Assembly: GCA_937867645.1 (NCBI GenBank)
Contig: CALMKE010000093.1
Coordinates: 1-34,768 of the forward strand
Length of the DNA: 34,768 nt
Direction: 5' to 3'
Origin: an uncultured Gemmatimonadota bacterium
GTDB taxonomy: Bacteria > Gemmatimonadota > Gemmatimonadetes > Gemmatimonadales > Gemmatimonadaceae
Position numbers and translations under genes: made by a program. Shown here piece after piece: positions 25,057 through 34,251 of the stretch (positions are counted from its first letter, which is position 1; every line of letters begins with the position of its first letter). The notes beneath the pieces were generated by a model. The model had not been told where the DNA came from, did not search any database, and was given only the letters and a program-made list of their open reading frames with translations.

Positions 25057-25841
25057 CAGACCGCCTCCTTCACTTTCGCTCTCGACCGGTACGGCAGCGA
25101 GCTGACCTCGACGCCGCGCTCGCGCGCGATCTGCTCGACCGTCGTGAGCTGCTGCAGCCCGTCCAGCGCCGCGAGCACCATGTTGTGCGGATTGGTCGAG
25201 CCCAGGCTCTTCGTGAGAATGTCGGTGATGCCCGCGCATTCCATCACGGCGCGAACCGCGCCGCCGGCGATGACGCCCGCGCCCGGCGCGGCGGGACGCA
25301 TCAGCACCTTGCCGGCGCCGTGCTCACCCACCACTTCGTGCGGGATCGTGCCGCCCGTGCGCGCGATCGGCGCCATGCGCTTGCGCGCCGAGTCCACGGC
25401 CTTGCGAACCGCTTCCGAGACTTCGTTGGCCTTGCCCGTGGCGAAGCCGACTTTGCCCTGCCCGTCGCCGACGGCCACGAGCGCGTTGAACGAGAATCTC
25501 CGGCCGCCCTTCACGACCTTGGCCACGCGGTTGATCGCGATCACGTTCTCCACGAGATCGCTGCCGCCCTCGCGCGAGTCCTTCTCGCCGCGCTTGCCGC
25601 CCTGGCCGCGGCCGCCACCGGGGCCGCCACGACCGCCGCCGCCCTGGCCACCACGACCGCCACCGCCCTGCCCACCGCGGCCGCGCCCGCCGCCACCACC
25701 GCCGCCGCGCGCGCTGCTGCCGCGCGCGGGACGATCCACCACCGCTTCCGCGCTGTCGGTGGACTCGGGTGCGGCCGCGTTCGAATCGGCCGTCGTGTTG
25801 TCGGACCGGGCTACCGGCTCTTTTTCTTCCCTTTCAGACAT
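25056..25841 (-). CDS. rpsE: 30S ribosomal protein S5 with Gly/Arg-rich N-terminal extension
   Basis: A 261-residue S5, whereas typical bacterial S5 has about 165. Residues about 95-261 are standard S5 ([37 protein letters not shown]). Residues 1-40 are acidic and Ser/Ala-rich. Residues 41-84 are almost only Gly, Arg and Gln in RGG-type repeats (for example [14 protein letters not shown]). Such tails bind RNA in other proteins. Here it may contact rRNA or the S5-side mRNA entry, which is inference. The start ATG at 25841 lies two bases after rplR. Confidence 0.95.
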   Translation of the reverse strand: MSEREEKEPVARSDNTTADSNAAAPESTDSAEAVVDRPARGSSARGGGGGGGRGRGGQGGGGRGGQGGGGRGGPGGGRGQGGKRGEKDSREGGSDLVENVIAINRVAKVVKGGRRFSFNALVAVGDGQGKVGFATGKANEVSEAVRKAVDSARKRMAPIARTGGTIPHEVVGEHGAGKVLMRPAAPGAGVIAGGAVRAVMECAGITDILTKSLGSTNPHNMVLAALDGLQQLTTVEQIARERGVEVSSLPYRSRAKVKEAV

Positions 25842-25843
25842 CT

Positions 25844-26200
25844 CTAGAACTCCAGACCCGCTTCGCGGGCTCCGTCGGCCACGCCTTTGACGCGACCATG
25901 GTATTTGTAGCCGGAGCGATCGAAGACGACCTTCGTAAACCCGGCTTCCTTTGCTTTTCTGGCGATCAGCTTGCCGACCTCGACCGAGCGCTCGCTCTTC
26001 TTCCCCTCGAGCGCCTGGTCGGACACCGTCGCGATCGTGCGCTGCGCGCCGTCGTCCACGAGCTGCGCGTAGATGTGCTTGAGCGAGCGGTGCACCACGA
26101 GGCGCGGACGCTCGGCGGTGCCGCTGACTTTCTTGCGGACGCGCTGGTGGCGGCGAAGCCGCCGGCCCTCACGCGAGCGCAAACCACGAATTCTGGCCAT
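25844..26200 (-). CDS. rplR: 50S ribosomal protein L18
   Basis: A 118-residue L18 that binds 5S rRNA. The basic N-terminus [20 protein letters not shown] is followed by [20 protein letters not shown] and the C-terminal [20 protein letters not shown]. Length is normal. Its ATG shares a base with the rplF stop (TAATG). Confidence 0.97.
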   Translation of the reverse strand: MARIRGLRSREGRRLRRHQRVRKKVSGTAERPRLVVHRSLKHIYAQLVDDGAQRTIATVSDQALEGKKSERSVEVGKLIARKAKEAGFTKVVFDRSGYKYHGRVKGVADGAREAGLEF

Positions 26201-26739
26201 TACTTGCTCCCTGCCTTACCGGCTTTGCGGCGGATCTGCTCGCCCGCGTACTTGATTCCCTTGCCCTTGTACGGCTCGGGCGGACGCAGGCTGCGCAGCT
26301 CGGCCGCCACCTGGCCTACGACTTCCTTGTTGGCGCCGTCCACGACGATCTGCGTCGGCTGCGGCGCCGAGAGCTTGATTCCCGCCGGCGCCTTGTACTC
26401 CACCGGGTGCGAGAAGCCCAGCGCCAGCTGCAGCCCGTACGGGCGCGCCTCGGCGCGGTAACCGACGCCGACGATGTCCAGCGTCTTCTGGAAGCCCTTG
26501 GTCACGCCCTCGACCATGTTGGCGACCAGCGTCCTGCTCAGGCCGTGCAGCGCCTTGTGCCCGGGCTCGTCCGACGGGCGGCTCACGACGACAGTGTTGT
26601 CCTTGAGCTCGACGCTCAGCTCGGAGTTGATCGTGCGCGAGAGCTCGCCGCGCGGGCCCTTCACCTTCACCGTGTTGCCTTCCACGGTGACGGTGACGCC
26701 CTTCGGGATCTCGATCGGCAGCTTTCCAATGCGTGACAT
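26200..26739 (-). CDS. rplF: 50S ribosomal protein L6
   Basis: A 179-residue L6 of normal length, beginning [20 protein letters not shown] and ending with the conserved [14 protein letters not shown]-like stretch ([20 protein letters not shown]). The two L6 repeats are visible by their GVGY ([14 protein letters not shown]) and [11 protein letters not shown] segments. It lies 10 bases after rpsH. Confidence 0.97.
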   Translation of the reverse strand: MSRIGKLPIEIPKGVTVTVEGNTVKVKGPRGELSRTINSELSVELKDNTVVVSRPSDEPGHKALHGLSRTLVANMVEGVTKGFQKTLDIVGVGYRAEARPYGLQLALGFSHPVEYKAPAGIKLSAPQPTQIVVDGANKEVVGQVAAELRSLRPPEPYKGKGIKYAGEQIRRKAGKAGSK

Positions 26740-26749
26740 GAGCTTTCCT

Positions 26750-27151
26750 CTACCAGACCACGGCGAGCAGCTCGCCGCCGGTGTTCGACTTTCTCGCCTG
26801 CTGGTCGGACATCACGCCCTGCGACGTGCTCAGAATCGCCATGCCCAGCCCGTTGCGGACGCGCGGGATCTCGCCGCAGCCGACGTACTTCCGCAGGCCC
26901 GGGGACGAGACGCGCTTGAGCTCGCGGATCACGGGCTGTCCGCCGTGCGCGTACTTCAGCACCACGCGCAGCGTCGGCTTGCCGTTCTCGTCGTCGAGCA
27001 TGCGGTAGTCCTGAATGAAGTTGTTCTCCTTCAGGATCCGCGCGATCTCCACTTTTACCTTCGAGGCCGGCATGTCCACGCGGCGGTGCTTCGATCCGCA
27101 GGCGTTGCGGATCCGCGTCAACATGTCGGCGATCGGGTCGGTCATGCTCAT
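26750..27151 (-). CDS. rpsH: 30S ribosomal protein S8
   Basis: A 133-residue S8 from the ATG at 27151 (MSMTDPIADMLTRIRNAC), with AAGGA eight bases upstream. A second ATG two codons later is possible. The C-terminal rRNA-binding part has GLGMAILSTSQGVMSD and ends GGELLAVVW. In E. coli S8 represses the spc operon by binding mRNA near rplE. No equivalent site was identified here. A folded heptamer repeat lies directly upstream. Confidence 0.96.
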   Translation of the reverse strand: MSMTDPIADMLTRIRNACGSKHRRVDMPASKVKVEIARILKENNFIQDYRMLDDENGKPTLRVVLKYAHGGQPVIRELKRVSSPGLRKYVGCGEIPRVRNGLGMAILSTSQGVMSDQQARKSNTGGELLAVVW

Positions 27152-27178
27152 CTGGTCTGTCCTTGTATGATTTACGTC

Positions 27179-27248
27179 GCTATTAGCTATTAGCTGTTGG
27201 CTGTTGGCTATTGGCCAGCTAACAGCCAAGAGCCAATAGCCAATAGCT
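27179..27248 (-). repeat. GCTRTTR heptamer inverted array between rpsN and rpsH
   Basis: Five heptamers on the plus strand (GCTATTA twice, GCTGTTG twice, GCTATTG) are followed at once by the inverse complements of four heptamers (for example GAGCCAATAGCCAATAGC). The two arms can pair over about 30 bases with a few mismatches to form a long hairpin. The element begins 6 bases after the rpsN stop and ends 27 bases before the rpsH ATG. Confidence 0.9.
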
Positions 27249-27254
27249 CATGTG

Positions 27255-27440
27255 CTACCAACTCGCCTTCCGCACGCCGGGAATGAACCCCGCGAGCGCC
27301 ATCTCCCTGAAGCAGATTCTGCAGATGCCGAACCGGCGCAGCGGAGCACGCGCCCTGCCGCAGCGGTTGCAGCGTCTCCTCAGCCGGACTTTGAACTTCG
27401 GCTTCAGCTTGGTCTTTTCTACGAGTGATTTCGGAGCCAT
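27255..27440 (-). CDS. rpsN: 30S ribosomal protein S14, zinc-binding type
   Basis: A 61-residue S14 of the short zinc-ribbon type, with C24, C27, C40 and C43 (CNRCGRA and GICRICFRE). It ends [13 protein letters not shown] as in other type Z proteins. It lies in the usual place between rplE and rpsH. Confidence 0.97.
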   Translation of the reverse strand: MAPKSLVEKTKLKPKFKVRLRRRCNRCGRARAPLRRFGICRICFREMALAGFIPGVRKASW

Positions 27441-27455
27441 TTCGTCTCTGCTCTG

Positions 27456-28184
27456 TTAGCTGTTCGCGGCCGCGGACTGCTTGTTCGCTGCCGCCCTGTC
27501 GTCGCCCTTGAACGGAATCCCGAGCTGCCGCAGCAGCGCGACCGCGACGTCGTCGCGGTTCGTCGTCGTGACGAACGTGATGTCCATTCCGTGCACCTTG
27601 TCCACCATGTCGTAGTTGATCTCCGGGAAGATCATCTGCTCCTTCACGCCGAACGTGTAGTTCCCGCGTCCGTCGAAGCCGCGCGTCGGCAGGCCGCGGA
27701 AGTCGCGCACCCGCGGAATCGCCACCGTGATCAGCCGGTCGAGAAACTCCCACATCCGGGCGCCGCGCAGCGTCACCGACGCGCCGATCTCCTGTCCTTC
27801 GCGCAGCCCGAAGTTCGCGATCGACTTCCTGGCCTTGCGGCGGACGGGGCGCTGCCCGGTGATGATCGCCAGCTCCGACACGATCGTGTCCAGCACCTTG
27901 GCGTTCTTCGTCGCCTCGCCCACGCCGCAGTTCACGACGATCTTCGAGACCGTCGGGACCTGGTGGACGTTGGTGAAGCCGAACTGCGACATCAGCCGCT
28001 CGCGGATCGCCGACTCGTACTGGAGCTTGAGCCTCGGCGGCGGCACGGGCAGGCCCACGCCCGCGTGCTCCGCCTGCACCTGCACGCCGTCGCCCTTCTG
28101 CTGGCCCTTGCCCTTGCTCTTGCCGCCTTCGGCGCCCTTGGGCGCGGGCTTGGCGCCCGCCTTCTTCTCTTTGGTCTCAGCCAT
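27456..28184 (-). CDS. rplE: 50S ribosomal protein L5 with N-terminal extension
   Basis: A 242-residue L5, against about 180 usually. The core from about residue 50 is standard ([40 protein letters not shown], and [14 protein letters not shown]). The first 48 residues are Lys/Gly/Ala-rich ([17 protein letters not shown]), with a further short Ala-rich end. L5 binds 5S rRNA and contacts the P-site tRNA. The extension is of unknown role. The only good start is the ATG at 28184. Confidence 0.95.
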   Translation of the reverse strand: MAETKEKKAGAKPAPKGAEGGKSKGKGQQKGDGVQVQAEHAGVGLPVPPPRLKLQYESAIRERLMSQFGFTNVHQVPTVSKIVVNCGVGEATKNAKVLDTIVSELAIITGQRPVRRKARKSIANFGLREGQEIGASVTLRGARMWEFLDRLITVAIPRVRDFRGLPTRGFDGRGNYTFGVKEQMIFPEINYDMVDKVHGMDITFVTTTNRDDVAVALLRQLGIPFKGDDRAAANKQSAAANS

Positions 28185-28204
28185 TCTCTATCGCTCCGTG
28201 TGCG

Positions 28205-28603
28205 TCAGCGGGCGCGCGCGATGGAATCGCCGCTCTTCACGCTCACGCGCTCCTTCGTTCCGTCGGAATCCACCCGCGCGCGCGTGCGCGTCGGGCGGCC
28301 CGTCTTGGGGTCCAGCAGCATCAGGTTGGACGCGTGTACCGGCGCGGGCATCTCGATGATCTCGCTCTGCTCTTCCGGCTTGGTCGCCCGCCTGTGCTTC
28401 TTCACCATGTTCACGCCTTCCACGATGACGCGGCCCGTCTTCGGGAATACGCGCGCCACCTTGCCTTCCTTGCCCTTCTCCTCGCCGCGCATCACGCGCA
28501 CCGTGTCGCCCTTGGACACGTGGATCTTGAAGCGCTCCGCGTTCCGCGCGTGGCGGATGCGGCTCTTGTCCCTCAGCGTCCGGCGATGCTTGAGCACTCT
28601 CAT
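28205..28603 (-). CDS. rplX: 50S ribosomal protein L24 with N-terminal extension
   Basis: A 132-residue L24. The KOW core begins near residue 26 (FKIHVSKGDTVRVMRGEEKG, KEGKVARVFPKTGRVIVEGV), and NMVKKHRRATKPEEQ is conserved. A basic stretch of about 25 residues (MRVLKHRRTLRDKSRIRHAR) precedes it. L24 is an early 23S rRNA assembly protein. The ATG lies directly against the rplN stop. Confidence 0.95.
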   Translation of the reverse strand: MRVLKHRRTLRDKSRIRHARNAERFKIHVSKGDTVRVMRGEEKGKEGKVARVFPKTGRVIVEGVNMVKKHRRATKPEEQSEIIEMPAPVHASNLMLLDPKTGRPTRTRARVDSDGTKERVSVKSGDSIARAR

Positions 28604-28972
28604 TTACAGAACCTCCGGCGCCAGCGAGACGATCTTCATGTACTTCTTCTCGCGCAGCTCGCGGGCGACCGGCCCGAAGATGCGCGTCGCTCTCGGCTCG
28701 CCCGTCTCGTTGATGATTACGACGGCGTTCTCGTCGAAGCGGATGTACGAGCCGTCCTTCCGGCGCGTCTCCTTGGCGGTGCGCACGACCACCGCGCGCG
28801 CCACGTCCGACTTCTTCACCGTGCCGTTCGGCAGCGCGTTCTTGACGGCCACGATCACGGTGTCGCCGAGGCCGGCGTAGCGCCGTCTGGTTCCACCGAG
28901 CACGCGGATCACCAGCGCGTCCTTCGCGCCCGAGTTGTCCGCCACTTTGACCATTGATTCCTGCTGGATCAT
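28604..28972 (-). CDS. rplN: 50S ribosomal protein L14
   Basis: A 122-residue L14 of exactly the usual length, beginning [20 protein letters not shown] and with [20 protein letters not shown] and [17 protein letters not shown]. It leads the spc half of the cluster. The stretch upstream holds a heptamer array. Confidence 0.97.
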   Translation of the reverse strand: MIQQESMVKVADNSGAKDALVIRVLGGTRRRYAGLGDTVIVAVKNALPNGTVKKSDVARAVVVRTAKETRRKDGSYIRFDENAVVIINETGEPRATRIFGPVARELREKKYMKIVSLAPEVL

Positions 28973-28994
28973 TTCTCTATCCCTTTAATCCGAC

Positions 28995-29019
28995 GTGACT
29001 AGTGACTAGTGACTAGTTA
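28995..29019 (-). repeat. CTAGTCA heptamer array between rpsQ and rplN
   Basis: Three tandem copies of GTGACTA (plus strand) and a partial fourth with a changed base abut the rpsQ stop codon directly. Orientation relative to transcription is the same as in the arrays at imp/ftcD and secY/adk. Confidence 0.9.
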
Positions 29020-29301
29020 CTACCGTGCCCGCTCCACGATCTCGACCAGGCGCCAGCGCTTGTCCTTCGACAGCGGGCGCGTCTCCATGATGCGCACCGT
29101 GTCGCCGGTCTTCGCCTCGTTCTGCTCGTCGTGCGCCTTAAGCCGGCGGGTGCGCGTCACCATCTTGCCGTACACCGGATGCGGAACGCGCCGCTCGATC
29201 GCTACGACCACCGTCTTCTGCATCTTGTCGCTCACGACCAGCCCGACGCGCGTCTTGCGCGCGTTGCGGACTTCCGTACGACTGCCCGTCATCTCTGCCA
29301 T
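29020..29301 (-). CDS. rpsQ: 30S ribosomal protein S17
   Basis: A 93-residue S17: [60 protein letters not shown] and [18 protein letters not shown]. The 10-residue N-terminal extra is mild. An internal ATG at codon 4 is possible. It is followed at its stop by a heptamer array. Confidence 0.96.
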   Translation of the reverse strand: MAEMTGSRTEVRNARKTRVGLVVSDKMQKTVVVAIERRVPHPVYGKMVTRTRRLKAHDEQNEAKTGDTVRIMETRPLSKDKRWRLVEIVERAR

Positions 29302-29319
29302 TCTCTCTCCAGCCCCTTG

Positions 29320-29577
29320 CTAGCGGCGCGCGCGCTTCGCCGGTCTCTTGGACCGTGAAGCCGGCGCACCGGAACCTTGTTTCGGCGCCGCGAGCTGCTT
29401 CTCGCGGAGCACCGTGTTGAGCCGCGCGATGTCCTTGCGGATGAGGCGCAGCTTGAGCGGCGACTCGAGCGTCTCCGTCGCGGAGCGGAACTTGAGGCGG
29501 AACTGCTCCTCTTCCAGCTCGGCGATGCGCGCCCGCACGTCGGCCTCGCTCAGCTCGCGGATGTCACTTGCCTGCAT
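29320..29577 (-). CDS. rpmC: 50S ribosomal protein L29
   Basis: An 85-residue L29. The two-helix core is residues 1-64 ([39 protein letters not shown]). A basic, Ser/Pro/Arg-rich tail of about 20 residues follows ([12 protein letters not shown]). L29 sits at the peptide exit. It overlaps rplP by 14 bases. Confidence 0.95.
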   Translation of the reverse strand: MQASDIRELSEADVRARIAELEEEQFRLKFRSATETLESPLKLRLIRKDIARLNTVLREKQLAAPKQGSGAPASRSKRPAKRARR

Positions 29578-29995
29578 CTGTGTGCGCCTCCTCGCGTACC
29601 ACGAACTTGGTCTTCACGCTCAGCTTGGCGGCCGCCAGAGCCATCGCCTTCTGCGCGATCTCCGGCGTCACGCCCTCGAGCTCGAACATCACCCGCCCGG
29701 GCTTCACCACCGCCACCCAGCCCTCCGGCGATCCCTTGCCCTTACCCATTCTCGTCTCGGCCGGCTTCTTCGTGATCGGCTTGTCCGGGAAGATCCGGAT
29801 CCAGACCTTGCCGCCGCGCTTGATGTGGCGCGTGAGCGCGACACGCGCGGCCTCGATCTGCCGGTTCGACACCCAGCCGGGCTCGAGCGCCTGCAGGCCG
29901 TACTGGCCGAACGACACCTTCGAGCCGCGCGTGGCGTGACCGCGCGTACGGCCCTTGAACATCTTGCGGAACTTGACCCGCTTGGGACTCAGCAT
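29564..29995 (-). CDS. rplP: 50S ribosomal protein L16
   Basis: A 143-residue L16 beginning [20 protein letters not shown], with conserved [40 protein letters not shown] and [16 protein letters not shown]16 binds near the A-site tRNA and is needed for peptidyl transferase activity. Length is near normal with a short C-terminal addition. Confidence 0.97.
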   Translation of the reverse strand: MLSPKRVKFRKMFKGRTRGHATRGSKVSFGQYGLQALEPGWVSNRQIEAARVALTRHIKRGGKVWIRIFPDKPITKKPAETRMGKGKGSPEGWVAVVKPGRVMFELEGVTPEIAQKAMALAAAKLSVKTKFVVREEAHTDAGK

Positions 29996-30007
29996 CTCGC
30001 TCTACCC

Positions 30008-30667
30008 CTACACGCCGGTTGAGTAAGTCTTGCCGCGACGGTCTTCCACGATCTCGCCCTTGTACAGCCAGACCTTCACGCCGATCGTGCCGAACGTCGT
30101 CTTCGCCGTGGACGTGGCGTAGTCGATGTCGGCGCGCAGCGTGTGGAGGGGCACCCGACCCTCGTGGTAGCCTTCGACGCGCGCGATCTCGGCGCCGCCC
30201 AGGCGGCCGCCGCACTTGATCTTGATCCCGCCCGCTCCCATCCGCATCGCGCTCTGCACCGCGCGCTTCATCGCGCGGCGGAACGAGACGCGCTGCGCCA
30301 GCTGGTTCGCGATGTTGTCCGCGACGAGCTGCGCGCTGAGCTCCGGGCGCTTGATCTCCTCGACGTTGACGCCGACTTCCTTGCCGGTCAGCTGCGCGAG
30401 CTCGTCGCGGAGCTTGTCCACCTCGGTCCCCTTCTTTCCGATGACGACGCCGGGCCGGCCGGTGTGAATGGTCACCACGACCTTGCCGGGCTTGCGGTCG
30501 ATCTGGATGTCCGCGATCGCAGCGTGGCCGAGTCGCGTCTTCAGATACGTCCGCAGCAGCTCGTCTTCCTTGAGCAGGGCCGGGAAATCCTTCTTCGCGA
30601 ACCAGCGCGAGCGCCAGTCCTTGGAGATCCCGAGTCGGAATCCGGTAGGATGTACTTTCTGTCCCAT
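30008..30667 (-). CDS. rpsC: 30S ribosomal protein S3
   Basis: A 219-residue S3 from the ATG at 30667 ([20 protein letters not shown]), which shares its A with the rplV stop. The KH motif [19 protein letters not shown] is present, as is the C-terminal [20 protein letters not shown]. The longer upstream open frame is rplV out of frame. S3 lines the mRNA entry channel. Confidence 0.97.
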   Translation of the reverse strand: MGQKVHPTGFRLGISKDWRSRWFAKKDFPALLKEDELLRTYLKTRLGHAAIADIQIDRKPGKVVVTIHTGRPGVVIGKKGTEVDKLRDELAQLTGKEVGVNVEEIKRPELSAQLVADNIANQLAQRVSFRRAMKRAVQSAMRMGAGGIKIKCGGRLGGAEIARVEGYHEGRVPLHTLRADIDYATSTAKTTFGTIGVKVWLYKGEIVEDRRGKTYSTGV

Positions 30668-31038
30668 TACTTGTTGCCTCGCTTCTTCGCTTCCTTGGCA
30701 GCCACGACGATCTCGACGTGACTGGTGCGCTTCTCGATCGGCGTGGCGCGACCCTGCGCCGCCGGCATGAAGCGCTTGAGCTTCGGACCTTCGTTCACGA
30801 TCGCGTGCTTCACGTACAGCGTGTCCACGTCGAGCGACTCGTTGTCCTCGCGCGCCTTGTACTCCGCGTTCGCCACGGCCGAGCTCAGGACTTTCTCGAT
30901 CTGCTTGGCCGCGTGCTTCTTGGAGAACTTGAGGATCGCGAGCGCCTCGTTGACGTTCTTTCCCCGGATCTGGTCGATCACGAGCCGCATCTTGTACGGC
31001 GACTGGCGCGTGGTGCGCTGAATGGCTCTGGTCTCCAT
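30667..31038 (-). CDS. rplV: 50S ribosomal protein L22
   Basis: A 123-residue L22: [20 protein letters not shown], then [20 protein letters not shown] and the exit-tunnel hairpin [20 protein letters not shown]. It overlaps rpsS and rpsC by one base each (TAATG). Length is typical. Confidence 0.97.
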   Translation of the reverse strand: METRAIQRTTRQSPYKMRLVIDQIRGKNVNEALAILKFSKKHAAKQIEKVLSSAVANAEYKAREDNESLDVDTLYVKHAIVNEGPKLKRFMPAAQGRATPIEKRTSHVEIVVAAKEAKKRGNK

Positions 31039-31376
31039 TATCTCGGCGCTCCCGGCCCGCCGCCCGGTCCGCCCCTCGCGGCCGGCACGCCACTGGCCTT
31101 CTTGTCCACCGCCTTGTTGGCGCCGGTGTGGCCGCGGAACAGGCGCGTGGGCGCGAACTCGCCGAGCTTGTGGCCGACCATGTTCTCGGTCACGTACACG
31201 GGGATGAACTTGTTGCCGTTGTGCACGGCGAACGTGTGCCCGACGAAATCAGGGATGATCGTGCTAGCGCGCGACCACGTCTTGATCACCTTTTTCTCGT
31301 TGCGCTCGTTCATCGCGTCCACTTTCGCGACGAGCGACTCGACGACGTACGGACCCTTTTTTACGCTTCTTGCCAT
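31038..31376 (-). CDS. rpsS: 30S ribosomal protein S19 with Gly/Pro tail
   Basis: A 112-residue S19. The standard part ends near residue 92 ([57 protein letters not shown]). A 20-residue tail [17 protein letters not shown] is added. S19 lies in the head of the small subunit. The upstream gap contains a folded heptamer array. Confidence 0.96.
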   Translation of the reverse strand: MARSVKKGPYVVESLVAKVDAMNERNEKKVIKTWSRASTIIPDFVGHTFAVHNGNKFIPVYVTENMVGHKLGEFAPTRLFRGHTGANKAVDKKASGVPAARGGPGGGPGAPR

Positions 31377-31382
31377 GGAATA

Positions 31383-31479
31383 AGCTCTTAGCTGTTGGCT
31401 GTTGGCTGTTGGCTTGTGGCGGAACCGCTGGGAACAGCGGGGCTGTTAACCAACAGCCAATAGCCAATAGCCAATAGCT
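31383..31479 (-). repeat. GCTRTTR heptamer hairpin between rplB and rpsS
   Basis: The left arm (from AGCTCTTA through three GCTGTTG units) and the right arm (three copies of CCAATAG and ending AATAGCT) pair over about 30 bases with some mismatches. The centre has a smaller hairpin, CCGCTG-GGAA-CAGCGG, and the sequence GGCTTGTGGCGGAA. The element begins 3 bases after the rplB stop. The same core layout recurs at 34571-34659. Confidence 0.9.
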
Positions 31480-31482
31480 CCG

Positions 31483-32316
31483 TCACGATTGCGTTGCCTT
31501 GCCTCTCTTCCGCCCGCGCACGATCAATCTCTGCGAGGGCTTCTTTTTATTCCGCGTCTTCACGCCTTCCTTCTTGCCCCACGGGCTCACCACGTTGCGT
31601 CCGCCCCTGGTGCGTCCGCCGTGCGGGTGATCCACCGGGTTCATGACCTCGCCGCGGACCTTCGGGCGCCGTCCCTTCCAGCGCGAGTGCCCCGCCTTGC
31701 CGTGCGACAGCAGCTCGTGCTCCGCGTTGCCGACCGTGCCGATCGTGCCCAGGCAGTTGCCGTGCACCAGCCGCATCTCGGTGGACGCCATGCGCAGCGT
31801 CACGTACTCGCCTTCCTTCGCCACCACCTGGAGCGAAGTGCCCGCCGAGCGCGCCATCTGGCCGCCGCGGCCGGGAAGCAGCTCCACGTTGTGCACGTCC
31901 GTGCCGAGCGGAACCTCGCGCAGCGGCAGCGCGTTACCGATGCGGATGTCCGACCCCGGGCCCGAGACGATCTTGTCGCCCACCGCCAGCCCGCGCGGAT
32001 GGATGATGTAGCGCTTCTCCCCGTCCTCGTACGAGACGAGCGCGATCCGCGCCGAGCGGTTCGGGTCGTACTCGATGTGCTCGACGGTCGCGGGCATGCC
32101 GAAGCGGTTCCGCTTGAAGTCGATCTTGCGGTACATCCGCTTGTGGCCGCCGCCGCGGCGGCGCATCGAGATGTGCCCGTGATTGTCGCGCCCGCCGCTC
32201 TTCTTGAGGGGCTCCAGCAGCGACTTCTCGGGCTCGCTGCGCGTGATCTCCTTGAAATCGGGGACCGAGCGGAAGCGCGAGCTCTTGGTTACCGGCTTGA
32301 ACTGACGAACGGGCAT
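31483..32316 (-). CDS. rplB: 50S ribosomal protein L2
   Basis: A 277-residue L2 of usual length, beginning [20 protein letters not shown]. It includes [19 protein letters not shown], the central [20 protein letters not shown], and the C-terminal [20 protein letters not shown] with the conserved histidine. L2 is needed for subunit joining and peptidyl transfer. Confidence 0.97.
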   Translation of the reverse strand: MPVRQFKPVTKSSRFRSVPDFKEITRSEPEKSLLEPLKKSGGRDNHGHISMRRRGGGHKRMYRKIDFKRNRFGMPATVEHIEYDPNRSARIALVSYEDGEKRYIIHPRGLAVGDKIVSGPGSDIRIGNALPLREVPLGTDVHNVELLPGRGGQMARSAGTSLQVVAKEGEYVTLRMASTEMRLVHGNCLGTIGTVGNAEHELLSHGKAGHSRWKGRRPKVRGEVMNPVDHPHGGRTRGGRNVVSPWGKKEGVKTRNKKKPSQRLIVRGRKRGKATQS

Positions 32317-32319
32317 TGC

Positions 32320-32607
32320 TTAACCCTCGAAGATTTCGATCGTGTCGCCTTCCTGCAGCGTCACGATTGCTTTTTTCCAGTGCGGCCGGCGGCCCGTCGC
32401 GGTACCCACGCGCCGGGACTTGCCGCGGCGATTCGAGGTCCACACGCCGGTGACCTTCACGCCGAAGAGCGATTCGATGGCGTCCTTGATCGCGTGCTTG
32501 TTGGCGCCCGACGCGACCTCGAACGTGTACTCGCCGCGCGCCTGGTAAGCCGCGGAGCTCTTCTCGGTAACGACCGGCCGCACGATGGTGCGGTGAACTG
32601 TGGACAT
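32320..32607 (-). CDS. rplW: 50S ribosomal protein L23
   Basis: A 95-residue L23: HRTIVRPVVTEKSSAAYQAR, FEVASGANKHAIKDAIESLF, GVKVTGVWTSNRRGKSRR. It lies at the peptide exit and docks SRP and trigger factor. It lies 3 bases after rplD and 3 bases before rplB. Confidence 0.97.
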   Translation of the reverse strand: MSTVHRTIVRPVVTEKSSAAYQARGEYTFEVASGANKHAIKDAIESLFGVKVTGVWTSNRRGKSRRVGTATGRRPHWKKAIVTLQEGDTIEIFEG

Positions 32608-32610
32608 CGC

Positions 32611-33513
32611 CTATTTCCCCTTCTTCTTCGGTGCGGACTTCCTGGCAGCCGACTTCTTCGGCGCCGTCTTCTTCGCCGTCTTTCCGCCGGCGGCGGAAGC
32701 GGTCGCGCGCTTGGCCGGCGAGCGCGCGGCCTTGGCCGCCTTGCTCCCGCTGCTCTTTTCCGCGCTCTTGCGCGCGGCCGGCGCCTTCCCGGCCGCCTTG
32801 CGCGGCGCCTTGTCCGCGGACTTGGCCGCCTTCGCCGCCGGCTTCTTCACCGTGCGCGCCGGCGCCGTCTGATCTTCCGAGGCCTCGAGCTCGCCGCCCA
32901 GCGCGGACGACTCGATCACCACGACGTCGGACCAGAGGATGTGGTAGGTGGACACGTCGCTGTACGGCAGCACGTGCGCCCACGGGATGTTCCGGCCGCT
33001 GAGATACACGTTCGGCTTCGTGCCGTCGGTGAGGAGCAGCACCTTGCTGCCTTCCACGCCGAGCGAGACCAGCAGATCGCGCATGCGGTTGGTCTTCGGC
33101 GCGTCGAAGTCGAGCGGCTCGATCACGATGATCGCGTTCTCCCGGGCGCGCGCGTTGAGCGCGCTCTTCCGCGCCAGCGCGCGAACCTGCCGCGGCACGT
33201 ACTCGGCGTAGCTGCGCGGGGTCGGACCGAACACCGTGCCACCGCCGACGAACGTCGGAGCGCGGCGCGAGCCCGCGCGAGCGCGCCCCGTGCCCTTCTG
33301 CTTCCACGGCTTCTGGTTGCCGCCGACGACGAAGCCGCGCGTCTTGGTCGCGGCGTTCCCCTGCCGGCGGTTGGCGAGATACGCCTTAACCGCCTGGTGC
33401 ATCACCGGCATGTTGACCGTGCCGTCGAACAGATCGCCCGGAAGCGTCACCTGCTGCTGGGCCTTGCCCGCGGCGGTGTAGCTCGTGGCGCTGAGTTTCG
33501 TGGATTCTGCCAT
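32611..33513 (-). CDS. rplD: 50S ribosomal protein L4 with histone-H1-like C-terminal tail
   Basis: A 300-residue L4, against about 205 normally. Residues 1-205 are standard ([40 protein letters not shown], and [20 protein letters not shown]). Residues 206-300 are almost only Ala, Lys, Ser, Pro and Arg, in AAK/PKK-type repeats (for example [17 protein letters not shown]), like histone H1 or bacterial H1-like tails. In E. coli L4 represses the S10 operon at the mRNA leader. No such leader could be checked here. The tail may bind rRNA or DNA; this is inference. Confidence 0.95.
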   Translation of the reverse strand: MAESTKLSATSYTAAGKAQQQVTLPGDLFDGTVNMPVMHQAVKAYLANRRQGNAATKTRGFVVGGNQKPWKQKGTGRARAGSRRAPTFVGGGTVFGPTPRSYAEYVPRQVRALARKSALNARARENAIIVIEPLDFDAPKTNRMRDLLVSLGVEGSKVLLLTDGTKPNVYLSGRNIPWAHVLPYSDVSTYHILWSDVVVIESSALGGELEASEDQTAPARTVKKPAAKAAKSADKAPRKAAGKAPAARKSAEKSSGSKAAKAARSPAKRATASAAGGKTAKKTAPKKSAARKSAPKKKGK

Positions 33514-33518
33514 TGCGA

Positions 33519-34202
33519 TCAGCCTTGCTTGCGGACCATGACGATCCCGTTCGTGGGACCGGCGACGGCGCCGCGGATGTAGATGAGGTTGCGCTCGGCG
33601 TCCACCTTCTCGACGCGCAGATGCGTCTGGGTGTGCCGCGCCGCGCCGTAGTGGCCCGGCATCTTCTTGCCCTTGATGACGCGCGAAGGATCGGTGCCTG
33701 GCCCGATGGAGCCGGGACGGCGGTGCTTGGTGTTGCCGTGCGTGTTCGGTCCGCCGCCGAAGTTGTAGCGCTTGACTACGCCCTGGAACCCGCGGCCCTT
33801 GCTCGTGCCCGTGACCTTGACCTGATCGCCGGGCGCGAACAGCGCGACGGTAATCGTGTCGCCGACGTTGTACGTCGGAACCTCGGCGTTCTTGCCCGGC
33901 GCGTCGTCGATGCGGAAGGATCGCAGCACCTTCGGCGCCGTCTGCAGGTTCGCCTTGGCGGCGTGCCCGACCGCGGCCTTCGCGGCGCGGCGGCCGCGCG
34001 GCGTGCGCTCGCGCGCCTTCGACTCGCGCGCGAGCCGCTGCTCGCCGAAGCCGAGCTGCACGGACGCGAAGCCAGCCTTCTCCTTCTCGGTTACCTGCAC
34101 TACCGGGTTCGGCGCGGCCTCCACGACGGTCACGGGCACCTGCTGCCCCTGCTCGTTGAAGATGTGCGTCATGCCGATTTTCCGACCGATGATTCCAATC
34201 AT
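33519..34202 (-). CDS. rplC: 50S ribosomal protein L3
   Basis: A 227-residue L3, slightly long: [20 protein letters not shown], the conserved [40 protein letters not shown] and [20 protein letters not shown]. An insert of about 15 basic residues near position 60 ([14 protein letters not shown]) is mildly unusual. L3 is an early assembly protein near the peptidyl transferase centre. Confidence 0.97.
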   Translation of the reverse strand: MIGIIGRKIGMTHIFNEQGQQVPVTVVEAAPNPVVQVTEKEKAGFASVQLGFGEQRLARESKARERTPRGRRAAKAAVGHAAKANLQTAPKVLRSFRIDDAPGKNAEVPTYNVGDTITVALFAPGDQVKVTGTSKGRGFQGVVKRYNFGGGPNTHGNTKHRRPGSIGPGTDPSRVIKGKKMPGHYGAARHTQTHLRVEKVDAERNLIYIRGAVAGPTNGIVMVRKQG

Positions 34203-34209
34203 ATAGAAA

Positions 34210-34247
34210 AGCTGTTGGCTATTGGCTATTGGCTGTTGGCGAACAGC
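34210..34247 (-). repeat. GCTRTTR heptamer array between rpsJ and rplC
   Basis: Four tandem heptamers (GCTGTTG, GCTATTG, GCTATTG, GCTGTTG) are followed by GCGAACAGC. The last GCTGTT (34232-34237) pairs with AACAGC (34242-34247) around a GGCG loop. It starts 4 bases after the rpsJ stop and ends 7 bases before the rplC ATG. It is the one copy of this family here without a full inverted arm. Confidence 0.9.
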
Positions 34248-34251
34248 GCGC

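Noticed and set aside
25567-25720. Gly/Arg repeat block in rpsE as an assembly or sequencing error
   Set aside because: The frame stays open through the block into a standard S5, and the start is well placed after rplR, so it appears real.
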